DNA of 64,000 nt from Candidatus Fluviicola riflensis (GCA_002243285.1 CP022585.1:496001-560000), one strand, 5' to 3'; shown: positions 1 through 9,078, counted from the stretch's first letter. Notes: generated by a model not told the origin, from the letters alone. Translations and numbers: made by a program.

Positions 1-488
1 GTGCCATTGCCGGAATCGCGCTGGCTATCCTGGCCTACGTGACCTCCAATATTCGCTTCGCGGATTACCTCGATGTGATGTATGTCCCCTACGCCGAGGA
101 ACTCGTGATTTTCATAGCCGCCTTTGTGGGAGCGTGCATCGGATTTTTGTGGTACAACAGTTACCCGGCTCAGGTATTTATGGGCGATACCGGAAGTTTG
201 GCCCTTGGTGGAATCATCGCTGTGTTTGCGATTTCCATTCGTAAGGAATTACTGATCCCGGTATTGTGCGGCATTTTCCTTATCGAGAATTTATCGGTGA
301 TCATGCAGGTCGGTTATTTCAAATACAGCAAGAAACGAAGTGGTGCTGGCAAGCGGATTTTCCTCATGGCCCCGCTGCATCACCATTACCAGAAAAAAGG
401 ACTCCATGAAGCGAAAATCGTATCGCGCTTCTGGATCGTAGCCGTATTGCTCGCAGTAGTCACCATTGTAACCCTGAAACTCCGTTAA
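1..488 (+). CDS. mraY: Phospho-N-acetylmuramoyl-pentapeptide transferase MraY, C-terminal part
   Basis: This is the 3' part of mraY; the 5' end lies before the window and the reading frame is open from base 3. MraY is an integral membrane enzyme that transfers phospho-MurNAc-pentapeptide from UDP to undecaprenyl phosphate, making lipid I. Visible family marks are the [12 protein letters not shown] segment with its conserved Asp, several hydrophobic helices, and the LHHHYQKKG loop near the C-terminus. The stop codon overlaps the murD start (TAATG), as expected in a dcw operon. Identification is firm. Confidence 0.97.
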   Translation, partial: AIAGIALAILAYVTSNIRFADYLDVMYVPYAEELVIFIAAFVGACIGFLWYNSYPAQVFMGDTGSLALGGIIAVFAISIRKELLIPVLCGIFLIENLSVIMQVGYFKYSKKRSGAGKRIFLMAPLHHHYQKKGLHEAKIVSRFWIVAVLLAVVTIVTLKLR

Positions 489-1831
489 TGGACTTGAACA
501 CCAAAATAGTAGTGATTTTGGGCGCCGGCGAAAGCGGTGTCGGAGCAGCCATTTTAGCGCAAGCGAAAGGGGCGAAGGTCTTCGTGTCCGATTACGGGAC
601 CGTGAAACCATCGTTTCAGCAGGAATTAGGTGAATACGGTTTGGAATGGGAACAAGGAACACATTCCATGGAGCGCATTCTGGAAGCTGATCTCATCGTG
701 AAATCGCCGGGCATTCCGGAAAAAACACCCGTGATGAAAGCCATTCGCGAAAAAGGGATCAAAGTGGTTTCCGAAATCGAGCTGGCGGGCTATTTCACCA
801 CGGCAAAAAAAGTGTGCATCACAGGAAGCAACGGAAAAACGACCACCACCATGATGATTCATCACCTGCTCACCAAAGCCGGAATGAATGTGGGATTGGC
901 CGGAAACGTGGGCTACAGTTTTGCCAAACAGGTTGCATTGGAAAACAAGGAAATCTATGTGTTGGAACTGAGTTCATTTCAGCTCGATGACATGGAAGAT
1001 TTCCGCGCTGATATTGCCATTCTTACCAACATAACACCCGATCATTTGGATCGGTACGAATACAACATGCAATTGTACGTGGATTCAAAATTCCGCATTC
1101 TGCAAAACCAGACTGCCGAAGATTATTTCATCTACAATGCCGATGATCCGATCATCAACGCCGAACTGGAGAAACGCTCCATAGCGTCACAATTGCTTCC
1201 GTTTTCGTTGACTAAAACCTTCGAAAAAGGAGCTTACATAGCAAACAAACAACTCATCATAAACTTTAACAATCAGTTCATTATGTCTATACATGATTTA
1301 GCACTAAAGGGTAAACACAACACCCAAAATTCACTAGCTTCAGGGTTAGCCGGTCGCTTGTTGGATATCCGCAAGGATGTTGTGCGCGAAAGTCTGTCAG
1401 ACTTCGTCAATGTGGAACACCGTTTGGAGTTCGTGGCCAAAGTATGTGGCATCGAATTCATCAACGATTCCAAAGCTACCAATGTCAATTCAACCTGGTT
1501 TGCCTTGGAAAGCATGGAAAACCCGACGGTTTGGATCGTAGGTGGTGTCGACAAAGGCAACGACTACAGCGAATTGACCGAATTGGTCAAAGAAAAAGTA
1601 AAAGCCATCATCTGTTTGGGGAAAGACAACCAGAAGATCATCGATGCTTTTTCAGGTATGGTAGAAACCATCGTAGAAGCAGGTTCCGCAATGGAAGCGG
1701 TGGCTTACGGTTATCGTTTGGCCAAAAAAGACGAAACGGTATTGTTGTCGCCATGCTGCGCGAGTTTCGACTTGTTCGAAAATTACGAGGACCGTGGTAA
1801 TCAGTTCAAGCAGGCAGTTCGTTCGCTTTAA
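488..1831 (+). CDS. murD: UDP-N-acetylmuramoyl-L-alanine--D-glutamate ligase MurD
   Basis: A cytoplasmic Mur ligase of 447 aa that adds D-Glu to UDP-MurNAc-L-Ala using ATP. It shows the N-terminal Rossmann-like GAGESGVGAA segment (about residues 12-21), the ATP-binding GSNGKTTTT loop (about 112-120), the central-domain NITPDHLDRY motif, and the C-terminal NDSKATN and LLSPCCASFD signatures typical of MurD. Length is normal for the family. The start overlaps the mraY stop by one base, so the two are probably translationally coupled. Confidence 0.97.
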   Translation: MDLNTKIVVILGAGESGVGAAILAQAKGAKVFVSDYGTVKPSFQQELGEYGLEWEQGTHSMERILEADLIVKSPGIPEKTPVMKAIREKGIKVVSEIELAGYFTTAKKVCITGSNGKTTTTMMIHHLLTKAGMNVGLAGNVGYSFAKQVALENKEIYVLELSSFQLDDMEDFRADIAILTNITPDHLDRYEYNMQLYVDSKFRILQNQTAEDYFIYNADDPIINAELEKRSIASQLLPFSLTKTFEKGAYIANKQLIINFNNQFIMSIHDLALKGKHNTQNSLASGLAGRLLDIRKDVVRESLSDFVNVEHRLEFVAKVCGIEFINDSKATNVNSTWFALESMENPTVWIVGGVDKGNDYSELTELVKEKVKAIICLGKDNQKIIDAFSGMVETIVEAGSAMEAVAYGYRLAKKDETVLLSPCCASFDLFENYEDRGNQFKQAVRSL

Positions 1832-1840
1832 TCGGTTGTC

Positions 1841-2317
1841 ATGAATACAAAGCAGCAAACAGGCCAGGCTCAATCCCTGCTCGATGCCCGTCAGGAAGCG
1901 CTCAAAGCTGCCGAAAGACAGTCGTTGCGCCCGTTGGGGAAACTGTGGGGAATGGATGTGTTTACGTGGTACAATCCGTCGGTGTATGAACTTTCGGCTA
2001 CCATTTCTACCTTCCCGTTTCCTGTATTCTGGCTGGGAAATGCCAAGCTGGTAAAAGAACTGGCGCAGGTCGATCCGAAAAGCATGCGGTCACTCGCGTG
2101 GTGCGGTCAGTACGACAACGCACAGATAGATTTACCGGCTGATGTGTTGGCTCCAATGCCGTTGCACACAGCTACCGAAAGCATGGAAGACGCGCTTGTG
2201 GTACTCAGAAATGTGAAGCAAAACCGTCATATTCTCTTATTTACCGTTGCGGGAAATGAGTGGAAGACGAAGCTGGCCGATTTTGAAAACTTTGTACAGT
2301 TAAACAGCAACAGATGA
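1841..2317 (+). CDS. Unknown 158-aa protein inside the dcw cluster
   Basis: I do not recognise this gene. It begins 9 bp after murD, and its stop overlaps the next start in an ATGA, which supports real coding. The protein looks soluble: a polar, coiled-coil-like N-terminus (about residues 1-30), a central aromatic stretch, and no signal peptide or membrane helix. The last 45 residues (ESMEDALVVL... then LLFT...EW...FENFV) loosely echo the MurD C-terminus (AMEAVAYGY...LLSP...ASFDLFENY). It could be a relic or partner of Mur ligase origin, but this is an eye alignment only. Confidence 0.7.
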   Translation: MNTKQQTGQAQSLLDARQEALKAAERQSLRPLGKLWGMDVFTWYNPSVYELSATISTFPFPVFWLGNAKLVKELAQVDPKSMRSLAWCGQYDNAQIDLPADVLAPMPLHTATESMEDALVVLRNVKQNRHILLFTVAGNEWKTKLADFENFVQLNSNR

Positions 2318-2520
2318 ATTTGACCGTTCGCATCCGGCCTTTTTTTGACTCGTTTTTCAGCGGATCAGGAAGCCGTTTTCCGGTATTTTTCCGGGAAAGG
2401 ATGCGTGTGTTTTCCATTACCCTGATGCCCTTATTGATGAGTTTCGGGCTGATTGTTGATCAAGGAATATGGGAAAACAAAAAACGGAATAGTTCCGATA
2501 AGCAGAACGGTACCAGATGA
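2314..2520 (+). CDS. Small unknown protein coupled to ftsW
   Basis: A 68-aa ORF that starts in an ATGA overlap with the gene before it and ends in another ATGA overlap with ftsW. Such double coupling is unlikely by chance. The protein has a basic, Phe-rich N-terminus, one possible membrane segment (about residues 32-48, FSITLMPLLMSFGLIVD) and a polar Lys/Asn-rich tail, so it may be a small membrane protein. No family was recognised. The alternative is that it merely bridges translation between the 158-aa gene and ftsW. Confidence 0.6.
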   Translation: MNLTVRIRPFFDSFFSGSGSRFPVFFRERMRVFSITLMPLLMSFGLIVDQGIWENKKRNSSDKQNGTR

Positions 2521-3692
2521 TACAGCTGATTCGCACATATCTCAAAGGCGACCTGGTAATCTGGGTGCTCACGCTGATCTTACTCGGGTTTTCCCTGGTG
2601 AGCGTATATAGCTTTGTGCCGATCCTCGTGAAAATGGATGGTGGTAGTCCTACCAAGTACCTGTTCAAACATTTTATTTACATCCTCATTGCCATTTTCG
2701 CAATGTACTGGATCCATCGGCGCGATCCGAAATATCTTTCCAAATACTCGAAGATCATTTTTTACCTGGGAGTCAGTTTACTGGTCTTCACCTTGTTTTT
2801 CGGGGAAAAAACCAATGAAGCCGGTCGTTGGATCAAGATTCCGTTTGTAGGTTTGACCTTCCAGTCTTCCGACTTTGCCAAGCTGGCGCTGATTGTTTAC
2901 CTCGCGCGTTTGCTTTCGAAGAAAAAGGATGTGTTGAAATCCTGGAAAGAAGGATTCCTTCCGATTATGGCGCCCATTGTCATTGTGTGTGCGTTGATCG
3001 TAAAAGACAATTTCTCCACGGCGGCCATTTTGTTTATGATCTGTTTTGTGTTGCTCTTTTTGGGTCGCGTTCCCATTGGGAAAATGCTCACGACCGTAGT
3101 CGCAGGTGTCGGATTATTTGCTTTGGTTGTGGGCGCACATTTGGCCTTGCCGGATATGAAAATTCTGCCTCGCTGGCAAACCTGGGTCAATCGCGTAACC
3201 AATCAGTATAACAATTCGGAAGATATCGATGTGGCCGGAACGCTGCAGGCCAGTAATTCCAAACTGGCTATTTACAACGGCGGACTCACCGGTCAGGGAG
3301 TGGGCGACGGCAAGCTCAAAGAATTTATTCCGGAAGCGTATGCCGACTTTTTCTTCGCCAGTTATGTCGAGGAATTCGGGTTGATTTCCGCAATTTTTCT
3401 TGTGCTGGTCTACCTGATCATTCTCTACCGGATCATGCGTATCGCACTCAAAGCCGACAATCTCTTTGAGACGTACCTCTGTTTGGGAATCGGGATTTTA
3501 CTCCTTTCCCAGGCAGCAGTTAATATGATGGTCTGTACGGGAATTTTCCCCGTAACCGGACAAAATATGCCTTTCCTCGCCATGGGAGGTTCGGCCATGA
3601 TCATGGCATGCGTCAGCATTGGTATTGTGCAGGCGGTGGCGCAAAAACAGGAAAAAGGCAAAGAAGGAGAAACCGAAAATGTATTTGAATAA
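2517..3692 (+). CDS. ftsW: Septal peptidoglycan polymerase FtsW (SEDS family)
   Basis: A 391-aa polytopic membrane protein of the SEDS family, which polymerises lipid II glycan strands at the septum with a class B PBP. Visible marks are the GRWIKIPFVGLTFQSSDFAKLALIVYLAR region, the extracellular loop AYADFFFASYVEEFG holding the conserved Asp (about residue 277), and the late TGIFPVTGQNMPFLAMGGSAM signature. About ten hydrophobic segments are present. Position between murD and murG identifies it as ftsW rather than rodA. Confidence 0.95.
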   Translation: MIQLIRTYLKGDLVIWVLTLILLGFSLVSVYSFVPILVKMDGGSPTKYLFKHFIYILIAIFAMYWIHRRDPKYLSKYSKIIFYLGVSLLVFTLFFGEKTNEAGRWIKIPFVGLTFQSSDFAKLALIVYLARLLSKKKDVLKSWKEGFLPIMAPIVIVCALIVKDNFSTAAILFMICFVLLFLGRVPIGKMLTTVVAGVGLFALVVGAHLALPDMKILPRWQTWVNRVTNQYNNSEDIDVAGTLQASNSKLAIYNGGLTGQGVGDGKLKEFIPEAYADFFFASYVEEFGLISAIFLVLVYLIILYRIMRIALKADNLFETYLCLGIGILLLSQAAVNMMVCTGIFPVTGQNMPFLAMGGSAMIMACVSIGIVQAVAQKQEKGKEGETENVFE

Positions 3693-3695
3693 AAG

Positions 3696-4808
3696 ATGTT
3701 GAAAAAGATTATCATATCAGGTGGTGGAACAGGCGGACATATATTTCCCGCCCTGGCCATTGCCAATGAAATCAGGTTGCGCTACCCGCAGGCCGACATT
3801 TTGTTTGTGGGAGCTATCGGTAAAATGGAAATGGAACGCGTTCCTGCCGCCGGTTATAAAATTGTTGGTTTACCCATCGTTGGGTTGCAACGTAAGTTCA
3901 CCTTGTCGAACTTCGCATTGCCGTTTAAATTGCTGAAAAGCCTCGCGAAAGCCAAAAAGATTCTAAAAGACTTTCAACCGGAAGTGGTGATCGGAGTAGG
4001 TGGTTATGCCAGCGGGCCTACGCTCAAAATGGCAACCCGTTTGGGGATTCCGACCGTGGTGCAGGAACAAAATTCCTATCCCGGAAAAACCAATCGTTTA
4101 TTATCGAAAAGTGTTTCGGCAATCTGCACAGCTTACGAAGGGTTGGAAAGTGTGTTTCCGGCAGCAAAAATCAAATTGACCGGTAATCCGGTTCGGCAGG
4201 AATTGAAAGAACTGAACCTTTCGCGGGAAGAAGCATTTGCCTGTTTTCCGGCATTGAACCCCGCGAAAAAAACCGTATTGGTCATGGGTGGAAGCCTCGG
4301 CGCACGTACGTTGAATGAAAGCGTGCTCTTTGTGGCCGATCAGCTGGAACAGGAAAACGTACAGGTATTGTGGCAATGCGGTAAATACTACTTCGAAGCT
4401 ATGAAAACTGAAGTGGAAGGAAAGAAAAACATCCTGCTCACAGATTTTATTGCCCGGATGGATGCTGCGTATACCCTGGCGGATGTGATCGTTTCCCGGG
4501 CTGGTGCATTATCGATATCGGAACTGTGCCTGGTAGGTAAACCGACGATCCTGGTGCCTTCACCTAATGTATCGGAAGATCATCAAACCAAAAACGCAAT
4601 GGCGTTGGTGAAAAATCATGCCGCCATTTTGGTGAAAGATGCGATAGCAAAAGAAGAAGGATTGAAAACGGCCTTTGCCGTATTGAAAGATAAAAACCAG
4701 TCCCAATTGTTGGGCAGCGCTATCAAAGCGATGGCAAAACCCAATGCATCCGCAGATATTGTGGATGTGATAGAAGGGCTGGTAGCATCGCGATTTATCG
4801 CGATGTAA
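3696..4808 (+). CDS. murG: UDP-GlcNAc:lipid I N-acetylglucosaminyltransferase MurG
   Basis: A 370-aa peripheral membrane GT28 enzyme that converts lipid I to lipid II. The N-terminal GGGTGGHIFPALA loop (about residues 9-21), a GVGGYASGP segment, MGGSLGARTLN at the start of the C-terminal domain and the RAGALSISEL donor-site motif are all present. It starts 3 bp after ftsW. The last codons, giving ASRFIAM, are written by a perfect inverted repeat (4786-4805), so the C-terminus appears to have been remodelled by a dispersed palindrome. Confidence 0.96.
   Translation: MLKKIIISGGGTGGHIFPALAIANEIRLRYPQADILFVGAIGKMEMERVPAAGYKIVGLPIVGLQRKFTLSNFALPFKLLKSLAKAKKILKDFQPEVVIGVGGYASGPTLKMATRLGIPTVVQEQNSYPGKTNRLLSKSVSAICTAYEGLESVFPAAKIKLTGNPVRQELKELNLSREEAFACFPALNPAKKTVLVMGGSLGARTLNESVLFVADQLEQENVQVLWQCGKYYFEAMKTEVEGKKNILLTDFIARMDAAYTLADVIVSRAGALSISELCLVGKPTILVPSPNVSEDHQTKNAMALVKNHAAILVKDAIAKEEGLKTAFAVLKDKNQSQLLGSAIKAMAKPNASADIVDVIEGLVASRFIAM
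4786..4805. repeat. Palindrome CATCGCGAT-TT-ATCGCGATG at the murG 3' end
   Basis: Perfect 9-bp arms with a 2-base TT spacer, lying in frame inside murG just before its stop codon. The core GCGATTTATCGC recurs between ftsA and ftsZ (9092-9107), so this looks like a dispersed palindromic unit and not a gene-specific feature. Confidence 0.75.
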
Positions 4809-4832
4809 AAGGTAATTGTAAGAAAAACAATA

Positions 4833-6203
4833 ATGAAACCGGAAACAACAAAGCGACTTTATTTTATCGGCATCGGAGGAATCGGAATGTCGGCACTGGC
4901 GCGTTATTTCCATGCCAAAGGGTTTGCAGTTGCCGGTTACGACAAAACGCCGTCGCCGTTGACAAACGAACTGATCGCCGAAGGAATGGCGGTGCATTTC
5001 GAGGATTTGGGTGCGAACGTTCCGGCCGAATTTAAAGAAGTGGAAGGAACATTGGTCGTTTACACACCGGCCATCCCAAAAACAATGGGTGAACTGGTGT
5101 ATTTTCAGCAACAGCACGAAGTTCTGAAGCGGTCGGAAGTATTGGGTTTGATCACGCAATCGAGCAAAGGATTGGGCGTTGCCGGAACACATGGTAAAAC
5201 CACCACGAGCACTTTACTGGCGCACGTTCTGCACGAATCGCATGTGAAATGCTCAGCCTTTTTGGGTGGCATTTCCAGCAATTTTAATTCCAACGTAGTT
5301 ATTGATGCGACTTCTGAATATGCCGTGATCGAAGCCGATGAATTTGATCGTTCATTCCTGCGGTTGTCGCCATTCGCCAGTATCATCACGGCAATGGATC
5401 CCGATCATTTGGATATTTACGGTACCGAGGCTGAATTCCATGCCGGATTTCAGGCGTATACCGACAAGCATACAGCCGTCGGATTTGTGGTGCAGAAATG
5501 GGATCTTGATCTGAAACCTTCAGCTGCACGGACGATTACCTATGGCGTCAATGCTCCCAAAGCTGATTACAATGCCGTCAATCTGAGATCGGTCGACGGT
5601 CATTTTTACTGCGATATCAAAGGTCCGGGAGTAGACTGGAAACACGTCGAACTCGGTTTACCCGGCATCCACAACTGTGAAAATGCGGTAGCTGTTTGCG
5701 CTATGTGCATCGAGCTGGGACTTACCAAAGCTGAGATCATTCATGGGCTAAAATCGTTTATGGGCGTAAAACGTCGCTTCGATTACCACATTCGTACTGA
5801 GCAATTGGTGTACATCGACGACTACGCACACCATCCCACCGAAATTGCCGCTTTGGTAGATTCGGTCAGGATGCTTTACCCGACACGTTTCATCACCGGA
5901 ATTTTCCAACCGCATTTATTTTCACGAACACGTGATTTTATGCCCGGTTTTATCGACCAGCTTTCGCGTTTGGACAAAGTGATTCTGATGCCAATTTATC
6001 CGGCTCGCGAAGAACCGATTGCCGGTGTCACAAGCGATGAATTGATGAAAGCCATTTCAACCGATTGCCTGTTGTTGAATCCGGCCGAAGTGATGGAATG
6101 GAGTAAAACGGTGAAAGAGGGAATTATTCTGACCATCGGTGCAGGGGATATTGATCGTTTGGTTCCGCAATTGACTAACCAGTTTAAAGTCAATCTCTCA
6201 TGA
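4833..6203 (+). CDS. murC: UDP-N-acetylmuramate--L-alanine ligase MurC
   Basis: A 456-aa Mur ligase that adds L-Ala to UDP-MurNAc. It has the N-terminal FIGIGGIGMSALAR nucleotide loop, the GTHGKTTTSTLL ATP loop (about residues 118-129), EADEFDRSF, MDPDHLDIYG and the C-terminal DDYAHHPTEI and IFQPHLFSRT motifs that distinguish MurC. It follows murG by 24 bp and its stop overlaps ftsQ in ATGA. Confidence 0.97.
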   Translation: MKPETTKRLYFIGIGGIGMSALARYFHAKGFAVAGYDKTPSPLTNELIAEGMAVHFEDLGANVPAEFKEVEGTLVVYTPAIPKTMGELVYFQQQHEVLKRSEVLGLITQSSKGLGVAGTHGKTTTSTLLAHVLHESHVKCSAFLGGISSNFNSNVVIDATSEYAVIEADEFDRSFLRLSPFASIITAMDPDHLDIYGTEAEFHAGFQAYTDKHTAVGFVVQKWDLDLKPSAARTITYGVNAPKADYNAVNLRSVDGHFYCDIKGPGVDWKHVELGLPGIHNCENAVAVCAMCIELGLTKAEIIHGLKSFMGVKRRFDYHIRTEQLVYIDDYAHHPTEIAALVDSVRMLYPTRFITGIFQPHLFSRTRDFMPGFIDQLSRLDKVILMPIYPAREEPIAGVTSDELMKAISTDCLLLNPAEVMEWSKTVKEGIILTIGAGDIDRLVPQLTNQFKVNLS

Positions 6204-7018
6204 AAAACTGGGGACGCATCATCGGTTGGTCACTGTTTGTGGTGTTGGTCATTACCTTATTGGTAGTCGCGCGCCGTATGCAGGAAGAAACCGTTGTGGG
6301 CAAACCCAATATCGCGATTCGCATCGATGACGAAAACGCATTCCTGACCGAAAATGAATTGATCGTGCGACTTAAACGCAAAGGATTGGTCTTTGATGAT
6401 CAGCGCATGGAAGAATTAAACACTGCCGCAATCGAAGCATTTATCCGCGAAATGCACGAAGTAGAATCGGTAGAAGTATTCAAACGCATGGCCGGCAATT
6501 GGGATATCCGTTTGAAAGTCCGCCGTCCGTTAGCCCGGATTTTTAATTCACGGGGTGAAAGCTTTTACGTTGATTCGAAAGGAGCTACAATGGATCCTTC
6601 ACCGAATTTCACAGCGCGTGTACTGGTGTTCTCCGGCAATATTTCCGACAGAAGCGACACCCTGACGGTAGACGAGATTCTGGAAAATGATTCACTCGTT
6701 CAGGCCCGACAACTGGACGACATCTACCGTTTGTCCAAATACATTTCCGAAAACAAATTTCTGCGCGCCCAGATTGCGCAGGTTCACCGAACATTGGGTG
6801 GAGATTTTGTACTCATTCCACAAGTTGGAAACCACAAAATTATCTTCGGTTCCGCCTACACCGATGCAGAAGTCAAAGAAAAACTCGACAAGCTCGTGAT
6901 CTTTTACGAAGAAGGGCTTCCGTATGAAGGCTGGAGCAAATACGAGACCATCAATCTCAAATTCAAGGATCAAATCGTTTGCAAGAAATATCCGGTTGTA
7001 GTTTCGCCCGTGGAGTGA
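6200..7018 (+). CDS. ftsQ: Cell division protein FtsQ/DivIB
   Basis: A 272-aa bitopic protein with a short cytoplasmic N-terminus, one membrane helix (about residues 8-24) and an extracytoplasmic part with a POTRA-like region (IAIRIDDENAFLTENELIVRL) followed by a beta domain (VRRPLARIFNSRGESFYVDSKG). FtsQ scaffolds the divisome between FtsB/L and FtsW/I. Divergent in sequence as usual for the family, but gene order murC-ftsQ-ftsA fixes the call. The start lies in an ATGA overlap with murC. It is the last gene before a 770-bp gap. Confidence 0.9.
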   Translation: MKNWGRIIGWSLFVVLVITLLVVARRMQEETVVGKPNIAIRIDDENAFLTENELIVRLKRKGLVFDDQRMEELNTAAIEAFIREMHEVESVEVFKRMAGNWDIRLKVRRPLARIFNSRGESFYVDSKGATMDPSPNFTARVLVFSGNISDRSDTLTVDEILENDSLVQARQLDDIYRLSKYISENKFLRAQIAQVHRTLGGDFVLIPQVGNHKIIFGSAYTDAEVKEKLDKLVIFYEEGLPYEGWSKYETINLKFKDQIVCKKYPVVVSPVE

Positions 7019-7041
7019 AAACAGCTTGTGAAAAGAGCAGA

Positions 7042-7150
7042 GAATCCACCTCCTCCCTTTTGCTTGCGCTGACCTTGCTATGCCGAAGCTATGCGAAGGC
7101 TAAGAGCTATAGCAAAGGCGCAGAGGGAGGATTGAGGAGGGTGGCAATTC
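7042..7150. repeat. Imperfect inverted-repeat element downstream of ftsQ
   Basis: The outer arms pair CCACCTCCTCCCTTTTGC-like sequence on the left with a GCAGAGGGAGG...GAGGAGGGTGG arm on the right, with small bulges. An inner arm pairs CCTTGCTAT with AGCTATAGCAAAGG. The centre repeats the words GCTATGC and CGAAGGC. It looks like an intergenic palindromic element that would fold in RNA. It starts 24 bp after the ftsQ stop, so it may also affect transcription or mRNA ends. Confidence 0.55.
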
Positions 7151-7385
7151 AATTCTTAAAATTTACTCCTAAAAAAACAGCTTACAAAAGCGTTTATTTT
7201 TCCTTGAATCGAGGTGGTAGCCCCTCAGAATAACCTTATCAGTCAGGTTACATTTGTTTTTCATAAGTCTTACCCCGAATGATTGAATGCTTTTAACATG
7301 TTCTATTGGTTGGAAAATGTCTTTCAGAAATGGGAGGCATTTTTTGTTTTTGAAGGCTGATATTGGGGAGAAAATTCTAAAAGTT

Positions 7386-7419
7386 TAAAATTTTAAAATT
7401 GGCCAATTTTAGAATTTTA
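7386..7419. repeat. 34-bp near-perfect A/T palindrome centred on GGCC
   Basis: Two 17-base half-sites meet at a central GGCC (7401-7404): TAAAATTTTAAAATTGG and its mirror, with a single mismatch. The symmetry with no loop suggests a protein-binding operator or a cruciform more than a terminator. It lies 370 bp upstream of ftsA. Confidence 0.6.
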
Positions 7420-7673
7420 GACATTTCAAAGAAGTCTATTTTCATTGGCTTTCATAGAGCTTTCTTCATTAAATAAACCAAATCAGTACGCCATTCTACC
7501 AGTATTAATGATTCACATGAAAACAACCTCTGATCAACCAAAAATCAGCTTGTCTTTTGAAACAAAAACCACCTCAGACAGACTCCTTTAACTCTCGCAT
7601 TTTAACGTAAATTATTAACAATGCATCATTGAAAAGTATATTTTTTCGATGGAATAGCTGACGATTTTCCGAT

Positions 7674-7681
7674 TATGTTTG
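7674..7681 (+). promoter_or_regulatory. Possible -7 box of the ftsA promoter
   Basis: TATGTTTG matches the Bacteroidota -7 consensus TAnnTTTG exactly. No good TTTG -33 element is found at the usual spacing, so support is partial. It would give ftsA a leader of roughly 100 nt. Confidence 0.35.
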
Positions 7682-7788
7682 TCACTATCCCGTCTTGCGG
7701 ATTTTAAGGAGGTTTCCAAATTGGGTAAATACTTCTGAAAGCCTTACAAGCAAAGGGGAAACAGTAAAGAAGAAAACTAATACAGGAT

Positions 7789-9078
7789 ATGTCAGGGTCA
7801 AAAACAATAGTAGTTGGATTGGACATTGGAACAACCAAAATTGCTTGCTTAGTCGGCACGAAAAACGAACATGGGAAAATTGAAATTATTTCCATGGGCA
7901 AAAGTGAGTCGTTGGGTGTGTCGCGTGGTATCGTTTCAAACATCGAAAAAACCGTTCAGTCGATCAAGTCTGCTGTTGAGGAGGCCCAGGATCGTGTAGA
8001 CGCCGATTTGGTCATTCGCATCGTGAATGTGGGAATCGCCGGACAGCACATCAAAAGCTTGCAGCACCGCGGTATTTATACCCGTAGCTCAACCGAAAAC
8101 GAGATCAGTCAGAAAGACATCGATGCTCTGATCGAAGATATGTACAAACTGGTGATGCAGCCAGGTGAAGAGATCATCCACGTATTGCCGCAGGAATATA
8201 TTGTCGACAACGAAACCGGAATTTTGGATCCGATCGGTATGTCAGGCCGTCGTTTGGAAGCAAATTTCCACATCATTACCGGACATATTAACGCAGCGAT
8301 GAACATCAACAAATGTGTTCAGAAAGCCGGTCTGGAAGTAAAAGACATTATCCTGGAGCCAATTGCTTCGGCTGATGCGGTATTGAATTTCGAAGAAAAA
8401 GAAGCAGGAGTGGTATTGGTGGATATCGGTGGTGGTACTACCGATGTGGCTATTTTCCACGAAGGAGTGATTCGCCATACGGCCGTGATTCCTTTCGGAG
8501 GAAATGTGATCACAGATGATATCAAGGAAGGTTGCACCATTTTACGTCGACATGCAGAAGCATTGAAAGTGAAATTCGGTTCGGCACTTGCTTCCGAAAG
8601 TCTGGAAACCGAAGTGGTTTGTATCCCGGGATTACGTGGCCGCGATGCCAAAGAAATTACCCTGCGCAACTTGGCGAGTATCATCCAGGCACGTATGGAA
8701 GAGATCATCGAACACGTTTACTACGAAATCCGCAACTCGGGTTACGAGAAAAAACTCATCGCAGGAATTGTAGTAACCGGGGGTGGAGCGCAATTGAAAC
8801 ACATTACGCAATTGTTCGAATTCATTACCGGAATGACTACACGAATCGGTTTACCGACCGAGCATTTGGCAAGTACCAATACCATCGACAGTATTGTGAG
8901 CCCGATGTACTCAACCGGGATCGGTTTGGTGATGAAGGGATTTGAAGGAGTAGAAACCAATCGTCCGGTGGAAACGACTGCCGGCCAGGTGAAAACCCAT
9001 TCCAACAAATCACGCGGTTCATTCTTCGATACCATTATTACGAAAAGTAAGAGCTGGTTCGCGGAAGACGATTATTAA
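7789..9078 (+). CDS. ftsA: Cell division protein FtsA
   Basis: A 429-aa actin-fold ATPase that tethers FtsZ to the membrane. It shows the phosphate-1 loop GLDIGTTKIACLVG (about residues 9-22), phosphate-2 VDIGGGTTDVAIF (about 211-223), the adenosine motif VVTGGGAQLKHI, and a C-terminal amphipathic helix with FFDTIITKSKSWFAEDD as the membrane-targeting sequence. Length is normal. ftsZ follows after 62 bp. Confidence 0.96.
   Translation: MSGSKTIVVGLDIGTTKIACLVGTKNEHGKIEIISMGKSESLGVSRGIVSNIEKTVQSIKSAVEEAQDRVDADLVIRIVNVGIAGQHIKSLQHRGIYTRSSTENEISQKDIDALIEDMYKLVMQPGEEIIHVLPQEYIVDNETGILDPIGMSGRRLEANFHIITGHINAAMNINKCVQKAGLEVKDIILEPIASADAVLNFEEKEAGVVLVDIGGGTTDVAIFHEGVIRHTAVIPFGGNVITDDIKEGCTILRRHAEALKVKFGSALASESLETEVVCIPGLRGRDAKEITLRNLASIIQARMEEIIEHVYYEIRNSGYEKKLIAGIVVTGGGAQLKHITQLFEFITGMTTRIGLPTEHLASTNTIDSIVSPMYSTGIGLVMKGFEGVETNRPVETTAGQVKTHSNKSRGSFFDTIITKSKSWFAEDDY

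Larger units (their letters stand above)
7019..7788. other. 770-bp non-coding gap splitting ftsQ from ftsA
   Basis: No convincing gene lies here. It contains an imperfect inverted-repeat element (7042-7150), a 34-bp A/T-rich palindrome (7386-7419) and a TAnnTTTG box 108 bp before ftsA. Most relatives keep ftsQ and ftsA close, so the dcw cluster here is probably two transcription units. Confidence 0.7.

Noticed and set aside
6979-7233. An 84-aa open frame over the ftsQ end
   Set aside because: It overlaps ftsQ in another frame and then reads through a palindromic repeat.
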